Of a stretch of DNA of 64,000 bases, positions 42,880 through 54,594 are shown piece after piece (position 1 is the first letter of the stretch; each line of letters starts with the position of its first letter). Source of the stretch: Lichina pygmaea (Eukaryota > Ascomycota > Lichinomycetes > Lichinales > Lichinaceae); contig OY730169.1 of the NCBI GenBank assembly GCA_963422465.1, forward strand, positions 930,001 through 994,000. Direction: 5' to 3'. The notes below the pieces were generated by a model. The model was not told where the DNA came from. It made no database searches and saw only the letters and a list, made by a program, of their open reading frames with translations. Both the position numbers and the translations under genes were made by a program.

Positions 42880-44463
42880 TGTGGATAGGAGTGAACAAAG
42901 AGAAGGGTAAGCTGGGAACCGGTATAAAGCTAGATACTCGTGCTTTAGTACATGTCCGGACAATCTTGCTTGTTCATGATGCGGTGCGACTCACGTCTGT
43001 GGAAGCAAACACGTTTCTTGGTTGGCTCAATATGAGTCAACGACGTGTAACAGATGAGCAAGTGGAGAGGTTGAAGATGCCGTGAGTCTGTGCCAAGCTC
43101 TTGTTACTGATTGGGGAGGACTGGAGTCTTGGTATAAGCCTCTTGTAGTAAAGGCTGAATGTTTAGCCCCCCCCTCCCCACCCCTGATCAAAAGCCCCAC
43201 TGACCATATAAGCCCGGGGATAAACCGAGGGCCTCCTTATCCTGAATATAGTTGTAGCAAGGGCCCCCTGGTATATAAGCCTTGAAAACTTGCAGGATCT
43301 GTACAAATGTGAGCCCTATCCTGACGAAGCCATAGAAAACCCGGGAAGAAAGATTCGAGATGGATCCTCCGATGCGTTCGGGAAGCATTGCCGACGAATA
43401 GATTCCTTACCTATATGTTCTATCGTCCTGAGGGTCAAGGAGCTTGGTTCCCGGTTCTTTGTATATGCCAGGGACTTTCTGTGGAGTTGGATTCCTCGTT
43501 CGAGTAAAAGCCGGCGGGCTTTATACCCAGCTTCTATGGCATCTGGCTCCGTCTCCGGCCGGCTTGCTCATACCATTATTCACCATGGTCACACGGTCTC
43601 TTTCGTTTGCCTTGTTAGGAATAACCTTCAGTGACGACTACCGCTATTCCTAGCTGCGCCGTCTCACTGCTTACACAATCTCCATAGGGACATGTCTTCA
43701 ATGCTGATGCCAACAACTCTGGGCAAGCCAAAGCCGGGGTGTCGGGCTGAGAAATCCTTCGGGGGCCAATGTGTCAACATTCGGACAGACCAGTCCCTAC
43801 TTGGAGCTGTGCCTCAGAGACTAACCAATGTGGGGAGAGCCAGCAGGCAGTTCGAGAGCAAAGACATGAAGCTCAGCCGTCCGGTAGTTCACCTAGCGTG
43901 CCGGGATTCCAAAGACCTGGCTTGGAGGGCTGTGGTCCCACCATATTCATGCAGGGTGACAGTGCAATACTGTTGGGAAGTAGAGTAGTATCCACACCAC
44001 GTGGGGACAGAGCTTCCTCGGTTATCTCAGCAGGATGCAAGCTAAGCAGCTACACGGCCCCTGGAGGTCTCATGTGCCTAAACACCCCCATAGTAATCCG
44101 CGGGAGCTTGGGCAGTACGTACGTACGTACGTTTGCCTGCCTTGCTGGAGCTACGCAAATCAGCTTAATGCTTGCTTGATATATAAGCTTGCACTTACAT
44201 CAGCGGTGAAGGAGGTAGGTCGTACCTAAACAGGAGCCAAGAAGGTGATTGTGCACGTATGTACCGGTAGATAAGATCAGTAAAAACTAGCCCTGACGTG
44301 AGAACCAACCGGAGTTCAGGGTACCGTACGGTAGGTAGACAAATGGAGGAGAGCGTCAGTGCTCCACTGGCTTTTGAAACAAATGCTGAAGTAAACCAAC
44401 AGACGTGTCGGGTCAGACAAGGAACACTGTTGCTGTGCTACCGCAGTTGCTGCTGATACAGAC
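42880..44463. other. Intergenic region upstream of the crmA-like gene
   Basis: The crmA-like promoter must lie at the left side. Short open frames (for example 43,290-43,634, 114 codons) show no recognisable domain or intron structure. Repeated tatataagc boxes near 43,200-43,285 hint at an old LTR. A GTAC-rich run (acgtacgtacgtacg) lies at about 44,117-44,131. No copper-responsive element can be proved by eye. Confidence 0.35.
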
Positions 44464-44477
44464 TACCCGTGCCCCCC

Positions 44478-44917
44478 TGGGGCGGCATGGTGTAGCGGGA
44501 AGCTGGTGAGAGTTTCCCACTACGTGGCACCCATGACCCGGAACTAGTGGTGTCAGGCCTGGAGAACCTGACTAAACTAGTCGTCAGTTCGAATCTGACC
44601 CACCCCACATTCTGCCACCAAAACCCCCGAGATTCATAGAACTTGTCTAAGATGTACTCCTCGCAAGATGTATGAAAACCCTCAAGAAATAGCTCACCCA
44701 ATATCCGTCAAGATCCACAAAACCCTCATTACTGTGGTTTTCCTATTTCCCTACGGGGTTTGGGGTTTTCCCACAGTACGTACACTACAAACCACGGGGT
44801 GTACGGTAAATGCGTGAGGTCCCCGAGTCAAGTCTACCAGAGACAAAAATCCTTCAAGAAGTTCTGCATGGCTTAACAGCCGAATCAGTGTAAGAATCAA
44901 ATCAAATCAAATCAAAA
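44478..44917 (+). mobile_element. tRNA-derived SINE, copy 2
   Basis: Same element as at 7,935-8,369, over 95% alike by eye, with more CpGs kept (box B GTTCGAATCTG). Flanked by a 13-bp duplication ACCCGTGCCCCCC (44,465-44,477; 44,918-44,930), which falls in the terminal repeat of the DNA transposon. Ends in AATCAAATCAAATCAAA. Confidence 0.9.
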
Positions 44918-45051
44918 ACCCGTGCCCCCCACCCCGTCCCATGGAGGGGTGTTCACCACACGAACGATTACGGTACGGTATACCACACGAACGATCACTA
45001 GTAAAAGTGTCAATACCGACCAACTTCAAAGTGCCACAATTCCACCACAAC

Positions 45052-45348
45052 ATGCCTGAATCGTATGCGGAGGTTGAGCCTCGCATCACAGAAGCCATAG
45101 ATTCCATCCCCACCGACGAAACAGTCAACTTGTCAACGATAGCCAAAGATTTTGAAGTTCCTTATCAGCGACTCTGCAGACACTTCAGAGGGGCACGGAA
45201 GAAGCGTGCACTTGCAAAGGAAGCGAGGAATGCCGCAATTGCTACATACGTACGGAAGTACTTCCGTACGGAACGTACGTACGTACGTACTCAAGCAGCA
45301 ACAGCAACTCGGCAACGCCAGCAGACTCAGGGAGAGTCTGCAGCCTGA
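45052..45348 (+). pseudogene. Transposase N-terminal fragment (helix-turn-helix)
   Basis: About 98 codons. Residues ~8-48 read as a psq/CENP-B-type helix-turn-helix (ITEAIDSIPTDETVNLSTIA, then VPYQRLCRHFRG), which in pogo-like transposases binds the terminal repeats. No DDE catalytic domain follows. The tail is encoded by a CGTACG/GTAC-rich stretch with a perfect 22-bp palindrome (arms CGTACGGAAGT/ACTTCCGTACG, about 45,248-45,269), so the end of the frame is probably not native protein. Confidence 0.65.
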
Positions 45349-45428
45349 GGGATAATCCTACAGAGGCAGGAGAATCAGATAGGCACATAAAAATTACAAC
45401 TTTGTCGTTCTGTCATCAAGTTATAATT

Positions 45429-45500
45429 GGTATTGGTATTGGTATTGGTATTGGTATTGGTATTGGTATTGGTATTGGTATTGGTATTGGTATTGGTATT
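45429..45500 (-). repeat. Hexanucleotide (AATACC)n tail of LINE T
   Basis: About twelve copies of TATTGG on the plus strand, directly at the duplication. Read on the minus strand it is the 3' tail of the LINE, comparable to the (AATC)n tail of the copy at 14.68 kb. Confidence 0.85.
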
Positions 45501-45752
45501 CCTACTCCATTCTAGTGCTAGTTATCTAGACTTGCTGGGTCAGCTATGAAAATTAAGCAAGGAAAACCCTAGGCCTGCTAGGGTGAAAAACCTCCTTCTG
45601 CAGTGCCTGGCCAGCACTATCCTGTCGAGATGCTGTAGAACATGGGGGGTGGCTGGCTAGCAGCCAGCTTCCAGCTGCTCCTGAGCCCAGGAGAACTGGG
45701 GGAGAATGCCTTGTCGGAGGATCCACGCTGTGAGGGCGGCGGCGGGCCGTGG

Positions 45753-46780
45753 TCAGGATGTCAAAGCCTGGTAGTCAGTGGTCGCGGCCGCTAGATACAG
45801 GCTTCGCCACGCTCGGAGAAGGCGTGGGCAGTCTAGAACCACGTGTTTGGCTGTCTCCCACAGCGCTCCACAGCTGCACACCGGTGTGGGGAAGCCAGGT
45901 ACCCGTCGCTTGCAGAGGAATGCCGCCAGTCCAATCTTGCCTGTGCGGACCTGTGTCAGAATAATGCTCTGCGCCTTCGAGAGGCCGGCGTGTAACCGGA
46001 GGGCCGACCGGTACGGCATCTTGCTGGGCTTCCAGTTGTCTCCGCCTCCAGGGTCCGGGTCCAGTGTCTGTGTTGTCGGCGGGGGGCCTCCATGCAGTTG
46101 GTGCCAGCGCTCCCAGCACCATTGTTCTGCCAGCTGGTATGCCTGCCAAACTGACCGCGGAAGGGGGGTGTTCGGTGTGGTGACGGCGGGGGGTGGGGGA
46201 GGTCTGTCAGACCACGGGGGGATGCCGAGCCTTGCCGTCAAGTCCTCCATGGTTCTTCGTGGCCACAGGATTGTTTTGGCCCACTGTAGACGGTGCTGGC
46301 CCGGGGTGATGCCGGGGCGGCGCCGGCGTCCTCACCTCGGGGCAAGCTGGCGCTGGATTCTGGCACAGGCCTCCTGGATCTCGGCCTGTACCCCGGAGGC
46401 CTCCATCCGGGCACATGCCTGTAGCTGTAAACATGCGATGTGGGCGCGAAGAGGTGGGAGTGCTGCTTCAGCTTCCAGCTGTTGCCGGCTGGTCGCCTTG
46501 AAGCTGCCGGTGACTGTCCGGAGGCAGCCCTGTTGTCAACGTTCCAGTGCGTCGCCGATCCAGCGATGATGTGCCGGCCGAAGCAGGCTCTCCGTGGGTG
46601 CCCAGATCATCGCCCCGTAGGTGATAGCCGGGCACACTACTGCACCATAAATTAGCCGTGCCTTAGCGAAGGTGGCTCCCCAGGTAGACCCTGCAGTCGC
46701 AGTGAGAGCGCGGCCCTGTTGCGCTGCCTTCTCCGCAGTGCGCTTGACATGGGGGCCCCAGCGGAGCTTTGAGTCCAAGG
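45753..46780 (-). pseudogene. LINE T ORF2 C-terminal region
   Basis: Begins within the segment after the RT (LDSKLRWGPHVKRTAEKAAQ; RLIYGAVVCPAITYGAMIWA) and ends with the zinc-binding gag-like end of Tad-type ORF2 (VRTGKIGLAAFLCKRRVPGF; CSCGALWETAKHVVLDC). In-frame stops occur (after ALER near 46,536 and again near 46,340). The RNase H part is not evident. GC- and CpG-rich, so little affected by the mutational process seen elsewhere. Confidence 0.8.
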
Positions 46781-47660
46781 AAATCTTGTAGTGACTGGTA
46801 GAGAGAGAGTTTCTAGATATTAGAGTGTGAATAGTGGAGTTTGAAGGCCAGATTAAACTGGTTCAGTCTTTTCAAAGACATGAACCAGTATAGAAACTTC
46901 TGTAGAAGCTCTGGGTTTGAGATAATAGAAGTGAAATCTTGAGAATTGAAAGGGGCTTGCTGTCTTTGACTTGAATAAAAAGAGCATGAAGAGGTGATAT
47001 GTTTCACTGTCTCTTCTGCTTGACCACAAATGCATAAAGGGGTAGGAAAATCTGGAACTCCAGCTCTGAATAGAAAACTTGCCAGACCAATTCTCCCAGT
47101 TCTGGTTTGTAGTAGCAGACTTGCCTCAGCTTTCTGTAACTCTTTGTAGAGCTTCAGGTTGTTGTGGTGGGGCTTTTGGCAAAACACCTGCCACCCAGAG
47201 TAGCTTCTTCTTTTCTTTTCCTCCTATTGGTTTTCCCACTCTTTAACAAAGAGTTTCTGTAGTTCTTTCCTTGAACTAGCCTGGTTAGTGGTTGTTCGGT
47301 TTAACCAAGTGAACTTCCAATAGGGAGAGATAGTTGAAGATTTCTTTGAAGGTTTCTTCAAGGAAGAGGCATAGTGGGAGATATTAGAAAAAATATTGTC
47401 CAGAAGTGTTTTCAGAGAGGAGGTTTGAATAGAAGAGAGGAAACAGGCTGTGCGAAATTTGAAATAGAGATCTAGAGGTAAAAGAAAAAGCTCACTCTCT
47501 AATAAGAAAGATGGAGTGGCTTTGAAGGCACCTCCAATAAGTCTCAGGTATTTGTTCTGGAATGTGATAAGAGAAGAAATATTAGAAGATTTTCTTAGAG
47601 GATTGAACCAGATCCCCACAGCATAACTCAGTAAAGATCTGAGTATTGCAGTGTACACAA
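46781..47660 (-). pseudogene. LINE A segment inside the chimeric LINE
   Basis: ORF2 residues from about YTAILRSLLSYAVGIWFNPL through ICGQAEETVKHITSSCSFY to the frame end, plus ~25 bases of 3' untranslated region. It lacks both the LINE A tail and any duplication of its own. Confidence 0.88.
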
Positions 47661-48553
47661 GCCGTGAACTCTCGGGCTATATAGACAGTCTTGTAGTAGG
47701 CCCAGACCCTACTGCCGTCACTGCCATTATATACCACGCCCCGCAGCTCTCGCTGTTTCGCGTTACCTCTGTAGATCTCTTGTACAGAGGCCGACCATGC
47801 CTCGCAGGCTCTACAGACCCTGCAGGCTATACCAGCACCTGCAGGACCACCTTTCCAGCCCACTAACCAAGTAGGGAGGAGTCTCCGTCTGCCCGCTGTC
47901 GCCTGTGGGGCCCCGGTTGTACGTGGTGGCCCACTGGAGAACCTCCAGTGCCCTGGCCCCGGTCTGTAGGTGGCCCGAAGAGAATCCGTGGCAAGACCTT
48001 AGGCAAAACCATCAAGCCAGCACTTTGACTATCACACGGCCCTTAGGTACTGGAGCGGCGGAAATCCTTCGTACCACCTGCTCGCCCTCTTTAACACGTA
48101 GTCCCCGTTCGATTAACAACGCCGCGGTACAGACATCGCTCCCCCCCCTAGAAGATCCTCGATGCATTAGCTGCCTGGAGACTCTGCTAGGAGGGGGTGT
48201 GCAATGAAAACTCCTCTCGTCTACTCCAGAGGTGCCCTGTCGGGTGTCTAGACTTCACATCCACCAGTTGCAAGGCTGGCTTCGGGCCGTAGCGTACACG
48301 GTAGACATCTGTCGGGTGGTTTTCGTAACCAGTTTGGTCGAAGTCCTCTGTTCTGCTGATGTCGCTTCACGGGGGCGTCCAGGGTGCCTGCGCGACACCT
48401 GCGGTGGCCCGTCACTCCACGGGCACCAGCAGCTCGACCGGTGACTCAATTAGCTCTCGGTGCAGCGACTACAAGCAGCTTGGGAGACTGCCTGCCATCG
48501 CTGCCCCGAGGTTCCCAGCCTGCACCGCGTGGAGGTTTGAGTCGTCGCAGGCC
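47661..48553 (-). repeat. LINE T 5' region (least mutated copy)
   Basis: CpG-rich reference copy of the sequence found mutated at 14,697-14,878, 20,337-20,689 and 31,321-32,085. No long open frame; probably 5' untranslated region or the start of a decayed ORF1. Confidence 0.7.
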
Positions 48554-48822
48554 CAAGTTATAATTAAGTGTTTGAAATTGTCACTATCCAAGATCTGTTT
48601 TCAAGCGACAACTACTATCACTTCTCAGCAACACAACAAAATTTCAGAGATATCTACAATTTCAGAGATTGTAGAGCAGAGGCAGAGGAATCAAATGAGC
48701 CGCTTAGATTTGTATTTAGTCGCCATTGTCCAGAGCTATACTTGTGTAGAGTTGATTTTATCGAACGATAATCGTTCGTGTGGTGAACACCCCTCCAGGG
48801 GACGGGGTGTGGGGCACGGGTA

Positions 48823-49156
48823 CCGTAGGAGTTAGCTTCCCACCACGAGTTCAAGACTGGGTTCAAGACGAGCGCTCGTACCTGTATATACGTGCGACGA
48901 CTCGGCCTCTCAACGCTTCAGGCATCCGCCCGTCGACGGATGGATGTGCTCGCCGTCGACGACCCCGCCGGCAAAGCTAGAGCCACCACTGCTACCATTG
49001 GCCTTGTGTCGTAGGTCCGTCATGTTCCTGACACCGACAGGATGAACACCGATGCAGCGGCAGCCTGGCTACTCGACACATGAATGGTGCTGCGGCCACC
49101 GAAGTACTTCCTGGCACCGGCGCTCGCCAGCGCTACGCCTTCGTGAAAGAGCGAAG
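48823..49156 (+). promoter_or_regulatory. Upstream region of the glycosyltransferase gene
   Basis: 334 bases between the transposon and the start codon. A TATA-like gtatatac lies near 48,883. Nothing else is recognised; the start of transcription cannot be set. Confidence 0.3.
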
Positions 49157-52100
49157 ATGTCCTTGCCCAGTGGCGCCACCGTCGCTGCCGACGCAGGGTT
49201 GGAGCAATCGACGCCTGCAGCGGGCGTCACCACCGCCGAGAGTCATACCATCAAAGTCGACGACGATGGCTTCCGCACGGAAGCGAGGATTTCAAGTGCG
49301 TGTCTGTTTGCTGTCAACCGGAGGGGGGATGTTCGCATCGGCTAAGCTGTCTACGATGCAGCCGATGGCCGCGTCGACATCAACATCAATCAGCGCACCC
49401 GCCGCTTTTCGAGCCTGCTGGGACCCGCCTTCAAAAGGAGCTTGGGCCGGGGCGAGAGCTACAAGTCTTCATCGGCGCGCCGATCTGGCAAGCTTCCCCC
49501 GTCCTTGGCGGGCGAAGCCGACCATGTTCCGCCGCCGCCACCGCCGCCCATGAACATCGTCATCCAGATCGTCGGTTCTCGGGGCGATGTTCAACCCTTT
49601 GTCGCTCTCGGCCAGACGCTGAAGAACAAATATGGCCATCACGTACGCCTGGCCACCCATCTCACCTTCAAGCAGTTCGTCGAGGAGAACGGGCTCGAGT
49701 TCTTCAGCATAGGGGGTGACCCGGCCGAGCTGATGGCCTTCATGGTGAAGAATCCGGGTCTCATGCCGGGGTTCGAAACGTTGCGGAACGGCGACGTGGG
49801 GAAGCGCAGGAAGGGCATCTATCAGATCCTCAAGGGATGTTGGAGGTCTTGCGTCGAGGCAGGCGATGGGACCAGAACTCAGGCGGAGGACGACCAGTGG
49901 GACGACATGGACAGCATCGACGGCAGTGTATCCCTTCGCGCCCACCACGACGCGCGCCCCTTCGTCGCCGATGTCATCATTGCCAACCCGCCGAGCTTTG
50001 CACACATCCACTGCGCCGAGAAACTGGGCATTCCGCTGCACATCATGTTCACGTGAGTGTTGTAGGACACGCTACGTTCCTGTGCTCGTTGCTGACTGGG
50101 GAAAACTGTGACCGAAGGATGCCGTGGTCTCCGACTCAGGCGTTCTCGCATCCCTTGGCCAACATTCAAGCCTCTAATGCCGATTCCAGCGTGACGAATT
50201 TCGTCTCCTACGCTCTGGTCGATATGATGACGTGGCAAGGTCTCGGTGACCTGATCAACCGCTTCCGGGAGAGGACGTTGCGGCTCGAGCCCGTCAGCAT
50301 TCTCTGGGCCCCAGGCATGCTGAGTCGACTTCGGATTCCTTACACATACTGCTGGTGAGGAACGCGGGCGGCTACCGATGGGAAAACTTTCGAATGCTGA
50401 GTTGCGCTCGCGCGCCACCTCCAGGTCCCCAGCTCTGATACCGAAGCCCAAGGATTGGGGCTCGCACATCCATATATCCGGCTTCTACTTCCTTTCGCTC
50501 GCGTCGGCTTACACTCCCGATCCGGATCTGCTGAAGTTCCTCGAAGCAGGGCCTCCTCCCGTCTACATCGGCTTTGGCTCCATAGTGGTGGACGAGCCGA
50601 ATGCGCTGAGCTCTTTGATCTTCGAAGCCGTGAAGAAGGCCGGCGTCCGGGCGCTGGTGTCCAAGGGCTGGGGTGGCCTCGGCACCGACGAGCTGGGAGT
50701 GCCGGACGGGGTGTTCATGCTTGGGAATGTCCCCCACGACTGGCTGTTCGAGCATGTGTCGGCTGTAGTGCACCACGGCGGGGCCGGTACCACTGCCGCC
50801 GGTGTCTCTACGGGAAAGCCCACCGTGATCGTTCCGTTCTTTGGGGACCAAGCCTGGTGGGGAAGGATGATTGCCCGTGCCGGCGCCGGTCCCCAGCCCA
50901 TTCCATACAAGCAGCTCACCGCCGATAAGCTGGCCGCCGCCATCGAGGAGGCCCTTCGGCCGTCAACGCTGGAAAAGGCGGCGGCTATGGGGGAACTGAT
51001 CGCCAAGGAAACCGGAGCCGAGACGGGTGCGGAATCCTTACACAAGCAGCTTGATCTCGACCGCATGAGATGCTCTCTCACGCCAAACCGCGTTGCTGTC
51101 TGGCGGGTTAAACGGACAAAGGTCCGACTCAGCGCGTTAGCCGCCGCCGTCTTGGGCCGCGAGGGTCTGTTGGATTCGCATGAGCTGAAACTGTGAGTTC
51201 GACGGTCCACCCTTCTCTCGCACTGGTCAGCGCCTAAACATCGTCTCGCTCGAGAAGGTATCGACCTATGGAGTACGAAGCCGATTCCGGCCCCTGGGAA
51301 CCCATCTCAGGCGGTGCGTCTGCGTTGTTGGGCACCATGGGGAGTCTGATGTTGGGTGTGGCGGACTTTCCGGTCGAAGTCGTTAAAGCTCTCATCGCTA
51401 AACCACCAGAGGATGGCAGAGATCGGACGGCTCTGACCAGGTCTCCGACGCTCGTAAGCCGCACCGCCAGTGATTCGCTGACCCCACACTCCAGATCAAG
51501 CTCGACGCTGATGGAGCCGCCCAACGGCGGCGACTCATCTTCGTCGAGCACTGTCGAGCGGCAGCCGACGACGCCTTCCGAGTCGCTGCCGTCGGAGGAG
51601 AAGCCGCCCATCCGACGAGACAATTCCGTGGCCCAGGCTTTCTTCAAGCATCTCTCCCACAACCACAAGTTGAAGGGAATCCTGAACATGGATCAGGACA
51701 TGCGAGAGCATCCGGACTGCCCTGCCTGCGGAGCTGCTCAACAGGCTGCGATACAGGCAGGCCAGAGCGTCGGCCGGATTGTGGAAGCGAGTGTCAGAGC
51801 CCCCATCGACTTTACGCTGGCCATTGCCAGAGGATTCCACAACGCTCCGAGACTCTACGGAGACGAGACCGTACGTACGCCTGAAAAGGTGACAGACTTG
51901 CAGAGCGGGCTCAAGACGGCCGGAAAGGTGGGTTCAACCCTGCTTCATCGGTGTTGATGGGGCCCTGGCACAGACGTTGACTGTCTTGTAGCAATTTGGC
52001 TTTGGTATATATGACGGCCTCACCGATCTCGTGACGCAGCCTTATCACGGTGCGAAGCAAGAAGGGACGCTCGGGTTCATCAAAGGGTTTAGTCGGGGGG

Positions 52101-53466
52101 TCGGCAGCCTCATCCTGAAACCGTCGGCAGGTGAGTGGTTCTCTTTGGGCAGCTAGGTCGGAAAGGAGACTAATGCTTTTCGCGGTCAGCGATGTGGTCA
52201 TTGCCTGGCTACACGTTCGAAGGAATCTTCAAGGAGATCACGAAGTACTTTGGGTCCAGCACCGAGACGTACATCATGGCGGCGCGTACCGCCCAAGGAT
52301 ATGGAGATCTCGAGAGCCTGACCGAGGAGGAGCGGGTGCAGATCATCGAGAAGTGGAAGTCGATGCACGACAAGATCCGCAAGGCTCAGCAGACATTGGC
52401 CGAGGAAACGCGGGAGACGGTGGCAGAATACCGCGTCAAGCGGCATCAGACTTTGGATCAGCTGAAGCGCAACCACAAGCGGAAGAAGGAACAACGACTC
52501 GCCGAGAGAGAAGTAAAGAAGCAAAGCCCGCACTCGTCTTCGCACAGGAACATGGGTCGGTCGTTCCATCCACTTCACCACTCGCATTCGTTCCCTGGAT
52601 CTCCGTCTGCGGACGCCAAGCCGAGCGGCTTCGACGAGGCCGTGCAGAGATCGGTGCAGGCGACGTCTGAGGGCGACGCCGAGCAGGACATGCTGGTCGA
52701 ACGCGCGATCCGAGCCAGCATCGAGGAACTGAAGAAGGCGCAGGAAGCGCAGATCAACGATCATGACGCGTTCAATCGAGCGATCGAGGCGAGCATAGCG
52801 GAGATGCGGAACGCCGAGGCCGGCCGGCCACCCACGACTCGACCGACCACGACCACAGCGTCGTCGACCCTGATGACAGACACTCCCCTCGTCGCATACG
52901 ACGACGACGACGACGACAACGATGATGATGATGATGATTATGATGACGACGACTACAACGAAGCCTTGCGCGAAGCTCTCAAGCGGAGCTTGCAAGATTT
53001 CTCGTTCCTGCCCTCTACCTATCAAGACGACTCAGAGAGCTACTATTCCGCCGCCGAGACTGACGGTGACGCTTTTAAGCCAGACACAAACGAGGCGGAG
53101 GAAAACGCCACAAACGACAGGGAAGCGGCCAAGGTAGACGACGTCGTCAAGGTGGCTGACGAGGACGATGATCGACGGAACAAAGGCATCGCAGCAGCCA
53201 GCATCGCATCGATCGCCCAAGGTCCGCTTGAAGAACAAGGTAGTCGAGAAGAAGGGGAACGCCTATCGCAGAAGCCATCCAGCAAGATGTCTTTGTCTCT
53301 CGAGGCGAACGGTAGCATTGACCGCCACGACAAAGGCACCACGGCGACCGGCACCACATCAACGGCGCAAGTTCCGCCTCGAATGCAAGGGCTTCCAGAG
53401 GACAAGTACGAAGAAGGAGGAAGCCCCGCCGCGGAACCCATCCAGCAAAATGTCTCCATCCAATGA
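49157..53466 (+). CDS. UDP-glycosyltransferase (sterol glucosyltransferase-like) with C-terminal ubiquitin-interacting motifs
   Basis: Seven exons: 49,157-49,295, 49,362-50,052, 50,118-50,354, 50,425-51,192, 51,258-51,927, 51,992-52,130 and 52,190-53,466. Introns are 59-70 nt; the frame closes at 1,306 residues. The glycosyltransferase family 28/1 part starts at about residue 110 (MNIVIQIVGSRGDVQPF, the acceptor-side nucleotide-fold loop) and ends with the UDP-sugar motif at about 470-500 (VVHHGGAGTTAAGVSTGKP, PFFGDQAWWG). This is the Atg26/UGT51 type that glucosylates sterols or other lipids. The middle part (about 620-880) is the conserved fungal extension (GPWEPISGGASALLGTMGSL; DGLTDLVTQPYHGAKQEG). 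The C-terminus holds about four UIM-like helices (RAIRASIEELKKAQ near 1052, RAIEASIAEMRNAE near 1078, EALREALKRSL near 1140) beside an Asp run. No PH/GRAM domain of Atg26 is seen. The acceptor is unknown; ubiquitin binding is inferred. Confidence 0.9.
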
Positions 53467-54594
53467 CCATCTCGATCACGAGAATAATAGTCACGGGTGA
53501 CTGACTGACTGACTGACTCGCCGACTGACTGATCGACCGAAGGCGGAACAGCTCGTTCATTGGTATCGTCGGTGCAATGGCAGTTGGGGGAAAGACATCG
53601 GCAAAGAAAGACAGACATGTGGGAAACGTTCATCTATGTACTTTACGTGGCTATACGATCACGCTCTCATAAAACCAAGGCACCAATGGCGACGATGATG
53701 ACAAGAAGTAGAGATACGTTCCATCTATGATCCATTCATCCATCCGTTCTTTGCTTCTAGAGTAGCTTGGTCGATTGACTGATCGATCAATCTTTCAACC
53801 TATCGATTTCTCTCGCACCGTCTCCGCAGGCACATCAGACTACACCGGCCACACCAGACTGATTCACTAGACCACACCAATACTAGACTATGCCAGATCA
53901 TGCTAGACTAGACTACGTATGTATGTGTGTCAGACCAGACCACACCAGGCCAACCAACAGTGCAACTCAACTTTATGTTTCATGAGGAAGATATGACACC
54001 GACATTAAAACTGAACAGTTGCAGACAAGATTGAAGTGGCATTGAAACCATGACGTAAGAACAGAACAGACTGGGGAAAAAGTGTGCTTTGAAAAGAGTG
54101 TGCTAGAAAAAAGCACGCTGGAAAGAAGTGTGCTCAGACAAAGTCTTCTGATAGGTGTTATTTGTCAAGTGTAGATTGAAAGAGAGGTACTTGTTCATTG
54201 ATCACAGCTGGTGTGGGCACTGAGTGTTCTGTATACTCTTCGAGTTCTTCAAGTTCTATATGTTCTTCAGGTTCTGCACTCTGCACACTTTACATAGCTA
54301 GTATAAAGTACTTTTTTGAACAATTTTGATTCGCTATGTTAACCTTCATTGTTTGTTTCTGTATCTGAATTTATCTTCGGCAAGTTAAGCTTCACTGATT
54401 TTTTGTATCCAGCGACACCAGAGATGTCTTGATGACGACAGTAGAAAATTGTTGGGAAAAGACAAAAGAACAGGTTGCTGGCCTTGGATACGATATTATC
54501 TGTGATGCAGATAGTTGGTGTTCTTCAGAAAGTCGAGAGCTCGCTGATCTTCTGTCAAGATCAGGTTGTTCATGGAGAGGAGAATATCTTTGAG
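53467..54594. other. Intergenic region, no gene seen
   Basis: Begins with a (GACT)n run at 53,500-53,518 and holds loose repeats of accagac/ctagact near 53,840-53,960. No frame with recognisable features. Confidence 0.4.

Larger units (their letters stand above)
45429..48553 (-). mobile_element. Chimeric LINE: T-A-T segments in one insertion
   Basis: One insertion bounded by a 12-bp duplication CAAGTTATAATT (45,417-45,428; 48,554-48,565). Reading 5'-3' on the minus strand: the T-family 5' region (48,553-47,661), then a family A ORF2 C-terminal segment (47,660-46,781), then the T-family ORF2 C-terminus and 3' region (46,780-45,501), and an (AATACC)n tail. All three parts share orientation. 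Confidence 0.8.
44466..48820 (+). mobile_element. TA-flanked terminal-inverted-repeat DNA transposon with nested insertions
   Basis: The ends are inverted copies of about 50 bp: CCCGTGCCCCCCACCCC... on the left (completed at 44,919-44,970 beyond the SINE) and its complement at 48,770-48,820, with about three mismatches. TA lies outside each end (44,464-44,465; 48,821-48,822), as for Tc1/mariner/pogo-type elements. After removal of the SINE and the LINE only about 0.77 kb remains, holding just the N-terminal part of a transposase. It is a deletion derivative. Confidence 0.85.

Noticed and set aside
43290-43634. 114-codon open frame upstream of the crmA-like gene
   Set aside because: No domain, poor coding character, and overlapping frames of similar length; possibly old LTR sequence.
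49442-49550. Glycosyltransferase start at 49,442 or 49,550
   Set aside because: An upstream exon (49,157-49,295) joins in frame through a GT-AG intron and encodes ARIS before DGRVDI, a block expected in this family, so the earlier ATG is preferred.
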